Assembly: GCA_017936245.1 (NCBI GenBank)
Contig: JAGBFY010000172.1
Coordinates: 1 to 8,002 of the forward strand
Direction of reading: 5' to 3'
DNA: 8,002 nt
From: Kiritimatiellia bacterium
GTDB lineage: Bacteria > Verrucomicrobiota > Kiritimatiellia > RFP12 > UBA1067
Shown: positions 7,049 to 8,002 of the stretch, in pieces
How positions within the stretch are numbered: the stretch's first letter is position 1
Layout of the letters: the number at the start of each line of letters is the position of its first letter
Notes under the pieces: generated by a model
Databases searched by the model: none
Seen by the model: only the letters and a program-made list of their open reading frames with translations
Told to the model about the DNA's origin: nothing
Program-made: the position numbers and the translations under genes

Positions 7049-7067
7049 GGTTTACAATTATGCCGAA

Positions 7068-7096
7068 ATTATACACGTCTTCAGTATTAATGTCAA
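7068..7096 (-). promoter_or_regulatory. Perfect sigma-70-type promoter of the abiE operon
   Basis: The minus strand has TTGACA at 7096-7091 and TATAAT at 7073-7068, separated by exactly 17 bases: full consensus in both hexamers. Transcription should begin near 7061. Two AATTAT copies spaced 11 bases apart (7056-7061 and 7067-7072 on the plus strand) overlap the -10 and the start site. They could be read by the AbiEi repressor, although this is inference. Confidence 0.8.
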
Positions 7097-7129
7097 CAGA
7101 CCAAATAAAACATATAAATCTTCTCTACT

Positions 7130-7157
7130 GAATCATTGAAATGGAATTATTGAAATG
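7130..7157. repeat. Two tandem copies of a 14-base repeat
   Basis: GAATCATTGAAATG (7130-7143) is followed directly by GAATTATTGAAATG (7144-7157), 13 of 14 bases identical. It sits about 34 bases upstream of the abiE -35 element and about 145 bases upstream of the other promoter. A regulatory site is possible, as is a chance duplication. Confidence 0.7.
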
Positions 7158-7302
7158 CTAAAGTGAAAGAGTTTGATCATTGGCTTATGTTTGCCGATTT
7201 TGAGAGCCATTCCTGTCTTCAATGCCATCCAACCTCATTCTCCGTAGAAAAAGATGCGACACCTCTCCACTTTAATGTTTAATGTTGACCAACAAACCAC
7301 CA

Positions 7303-7332
7303 TTGACGCCAGAGACCATCACATGCTATAAT
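7303..7332 (+). promoter_or_regulatory. Promoter of the Phd/PIN toxin-antitoxin operon
   Basis: TTGACG (7303-7308), an 18-base spacer ending in TGC, then TATAAT (7327-7332), so the -10 is also extended. Transcription should start near 7339, about 21 bases before the antitoxin ATG, leaving just enough leader for the AAGGAGG site. Confidence 0.7.
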
Positions 7333-7344
7333 GTTTTCATTTCC

Positions 7345-7351
7345 AAGGAGG
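7345..7351 (+). promoter_or_regulatory. Shine-Dalgarno site of the antitoxin gene
   Basis: AAGGAGG lies 8 bases before ATG 7360. It rules out the longer in-frame start at 7282, which would place this site and the promoter inside the coding region. Confidence 0.8.
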
Positions 7352-7359
7352 ATTCTGTC

Positions 7360-7590
7360 ATGCCAACAATAATGAGCATAAAAGAGGCAAAGGCCAACTT
7401 CTCAGGGATGCTTTCCGAAGTTGAGTCCGGGGTCGTCTCTTTCACAATCATGCGATACGGGCGCCCCATTGCACGAGTCGTTCCAATCGAGCGAACCCGC
7501 AAGATACGTCCGCTCACTGGATATGGCACAAAGATTGTCGTCAAAGGCGACCTTTTCTCCGATGACTCCACGCTGTGGGAGAACGCTTGA
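7360..7590 (+). CDS. Phd/YefM-type antitoxin of a type II TA module
   Basis: The protein has 76 residues. Residues 1-45 match the Phd/YefM DNA-binding fold: a short beta strand, SIKEAKANFSGMLSEVESG (6-24), then the strand-rich FTIMRYGRPIARVVPI (28-43), the family's hallmark 'r.GrpvavlvP' segment. The C-terminal part ends in KGDLFSDDSTLWENA, the acidic/aromatic tail that normally binds the partner toxin. Such antitoxins bind their own promoter cooperatively with the toxin. The size is typical. The toxin start codon shares the last base of this gene's stop (TGATG), so the two are translationally coupled. Confidence 0.88.
   Translation: MPTIMSIKEAKANFSGMLSEVESGVVSFTIMRYGRPIARVVPIERTRKIRPLTGYGTKIVVKGDLFSDDSTLWENA
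7577..7581 (+). promoter_or_regulatory. Ribosome site of the PIN toxin
   Basis: GGGAG within the last codons of the antitoxin gene, 8 bases before ATG 7590. It is weaker than the antitoxin's AAGGAGG, which fits the usual excess of antitoxin over toxin. Confidence 0.55.
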
Positions 7591-7973
7591 TGCGGTATCT
7601 GCTTGACACTTGCGCAATGATTTGGCTTGGCATGGGCGGTGGCGACTTGAGCTTGGACGCGCGGAGGCGCATTTCCATGGCTTCTGCGCTTCATTACTCG
7701 CCCATATCGGTCTGGGAGATTGCGCGTCTCATAAAAGAGGACAAAGTATTCATTCCAAACAACGCGACAGGCTTTGTTTCAGACCTCAAGGAACAGTATG
7801 GACTTGTTGCAATTCCGCCGACAGACGACATCATGATTCGCGCCGCCCAGTTGCCGGATGTCCACAAAGATCCCGCCGACAGAATCATCATTGCGACTTC
7901 GCTTGCCCATGATCTTACAATAGTGACAGGCGACAGCAAATTCCCTCAATACGGAGTTAGAACCATTTGCTAA
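7590..7973 (+). CDS. VapC-like PIN-domain ribonuclease toxin
   Basis: The protein has 127 residues from ATG 7590, preceded by GGGAG at 7577-7581, 8 bases away; a GTG at 7575 is an in-frame alternative with poorer context. The PIN domain acidic residues are all in place: Asp6 in YLLDTC, Glu43 in ISVWEIA, Asp97 in KDPADRIIIATSL, and Asp115 in TGDSKF. These coordinate the metal ions used to cut RNA; VapC-type toxins cleave tRNA or rRNA and stop translation. The C-terminal strands (GVRTIC) complete the fold, so the gene appears intact. Pairing a PIN toxin with a Phd-type rather than AbrB-type antitoxin is a known combination. The RNA target cannot be inferred. Confidence 0.9.
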   Translation: MRYLLDTCAMIWLGMGGGDLSLDARRRISMASALHYSPISVWEIARLIKEDKVFIPNNATGFVSDLKEQYGLVAIPPTDDIMIRAAQLPDVHKDPADRIIIATSLAHDLTIVTGDSKFPQYGVRTIC

Positions 7974-8002
7974 ATATCGGGGCGAATGGAAGTGGCCACT
8001 TG

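Larger units (their letters stand above)
7049..7359. other. Divergent intergenic region between the two TA operons
   Basis: This 311-base AT-rich region separates the leftward abiE operon from the rightward Phd/PIN operon. It contains the abiE promoter (7068-7096), a tandem 14-base repeat (7130-7157) and the promoter of the second module (7303-7332). Between about 7160 and 7300 I see no gene, RNA or strong structure. Confidence 0.65.

Overview
The window looks like a chromosomal stretch from an uncultured or gut-type member of the PVC superphylum, most likely the Kiritimatiellota/Lentisphaerota/Verrucomicrobiota side. The grounds are indirect: a XylR-like one-component regulator (LacI-type sugar-binding half fused to a C-terminal AraC-type HTH), exported beta-rich surface proteins, a GC-rich backbone, and a mix of strong Shine-Dalgarno sites and very short leaders. 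No rRNA, tRNA or marker gene is present, so the assignment is inference.

Left two thirds (about 1-5133), GC-rich, all on the minus strand. Reading in the direction of transcription (right to left): a six-helix membrane protein resembling the Mpv17/PMP22 family (5116-4442), joined by a 4-base ATGA overlap to the XylR-like regulator (4445-3291). After a 168-base gap with an extended -10 promoter comes an exported, cysteine-rich LVIVD-repeat beta-propeller protein (3122-954). Twenty-seven bases later a second exported, beta-rich surface protein begins (926 to beyond base 1). A sensible reading is a sensor/membrane-protein operon next to a two-gene secreted-protein operon that it may control. A ten-base G tract sits just inside the LVIVD-protein reading frame and could make it phase variable.

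Right third (about 5134-8002), clearly more AT-rich between 5200 and 7350. After about 490 bases with no convincing gene lies a complete AbiE type IV toxin-antitoxin operon on the minus strand (AbiEi antitoxin 7048-6455, AbiEii nucleotidyltransferase toxin 6458-5622, ATGA overlap), driven by a perfect TTGACA-17-TATAAT promoter. Diverging from it on the plus strand is a type II pair: a Phd/YefM-type antitoxin (7360-7590) and a VapC-like PIN-domain toxin (7590-7973), with its own promoter. The two systems share a 311-base intergenic region that carries a tandem 14-base repeat. The change in base composition and two adjacent toxin-antitoxin modules suggest an acquired accessory patch.

I see no CRISPR array, transposase, integrase or RNA gene. 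The most unusual items are the Mpv17-like protein coupled to a sugar-type sensor, and the homopolymer switch candidate in the LVIVD gene. Neither amounts to a demonstrated new system.
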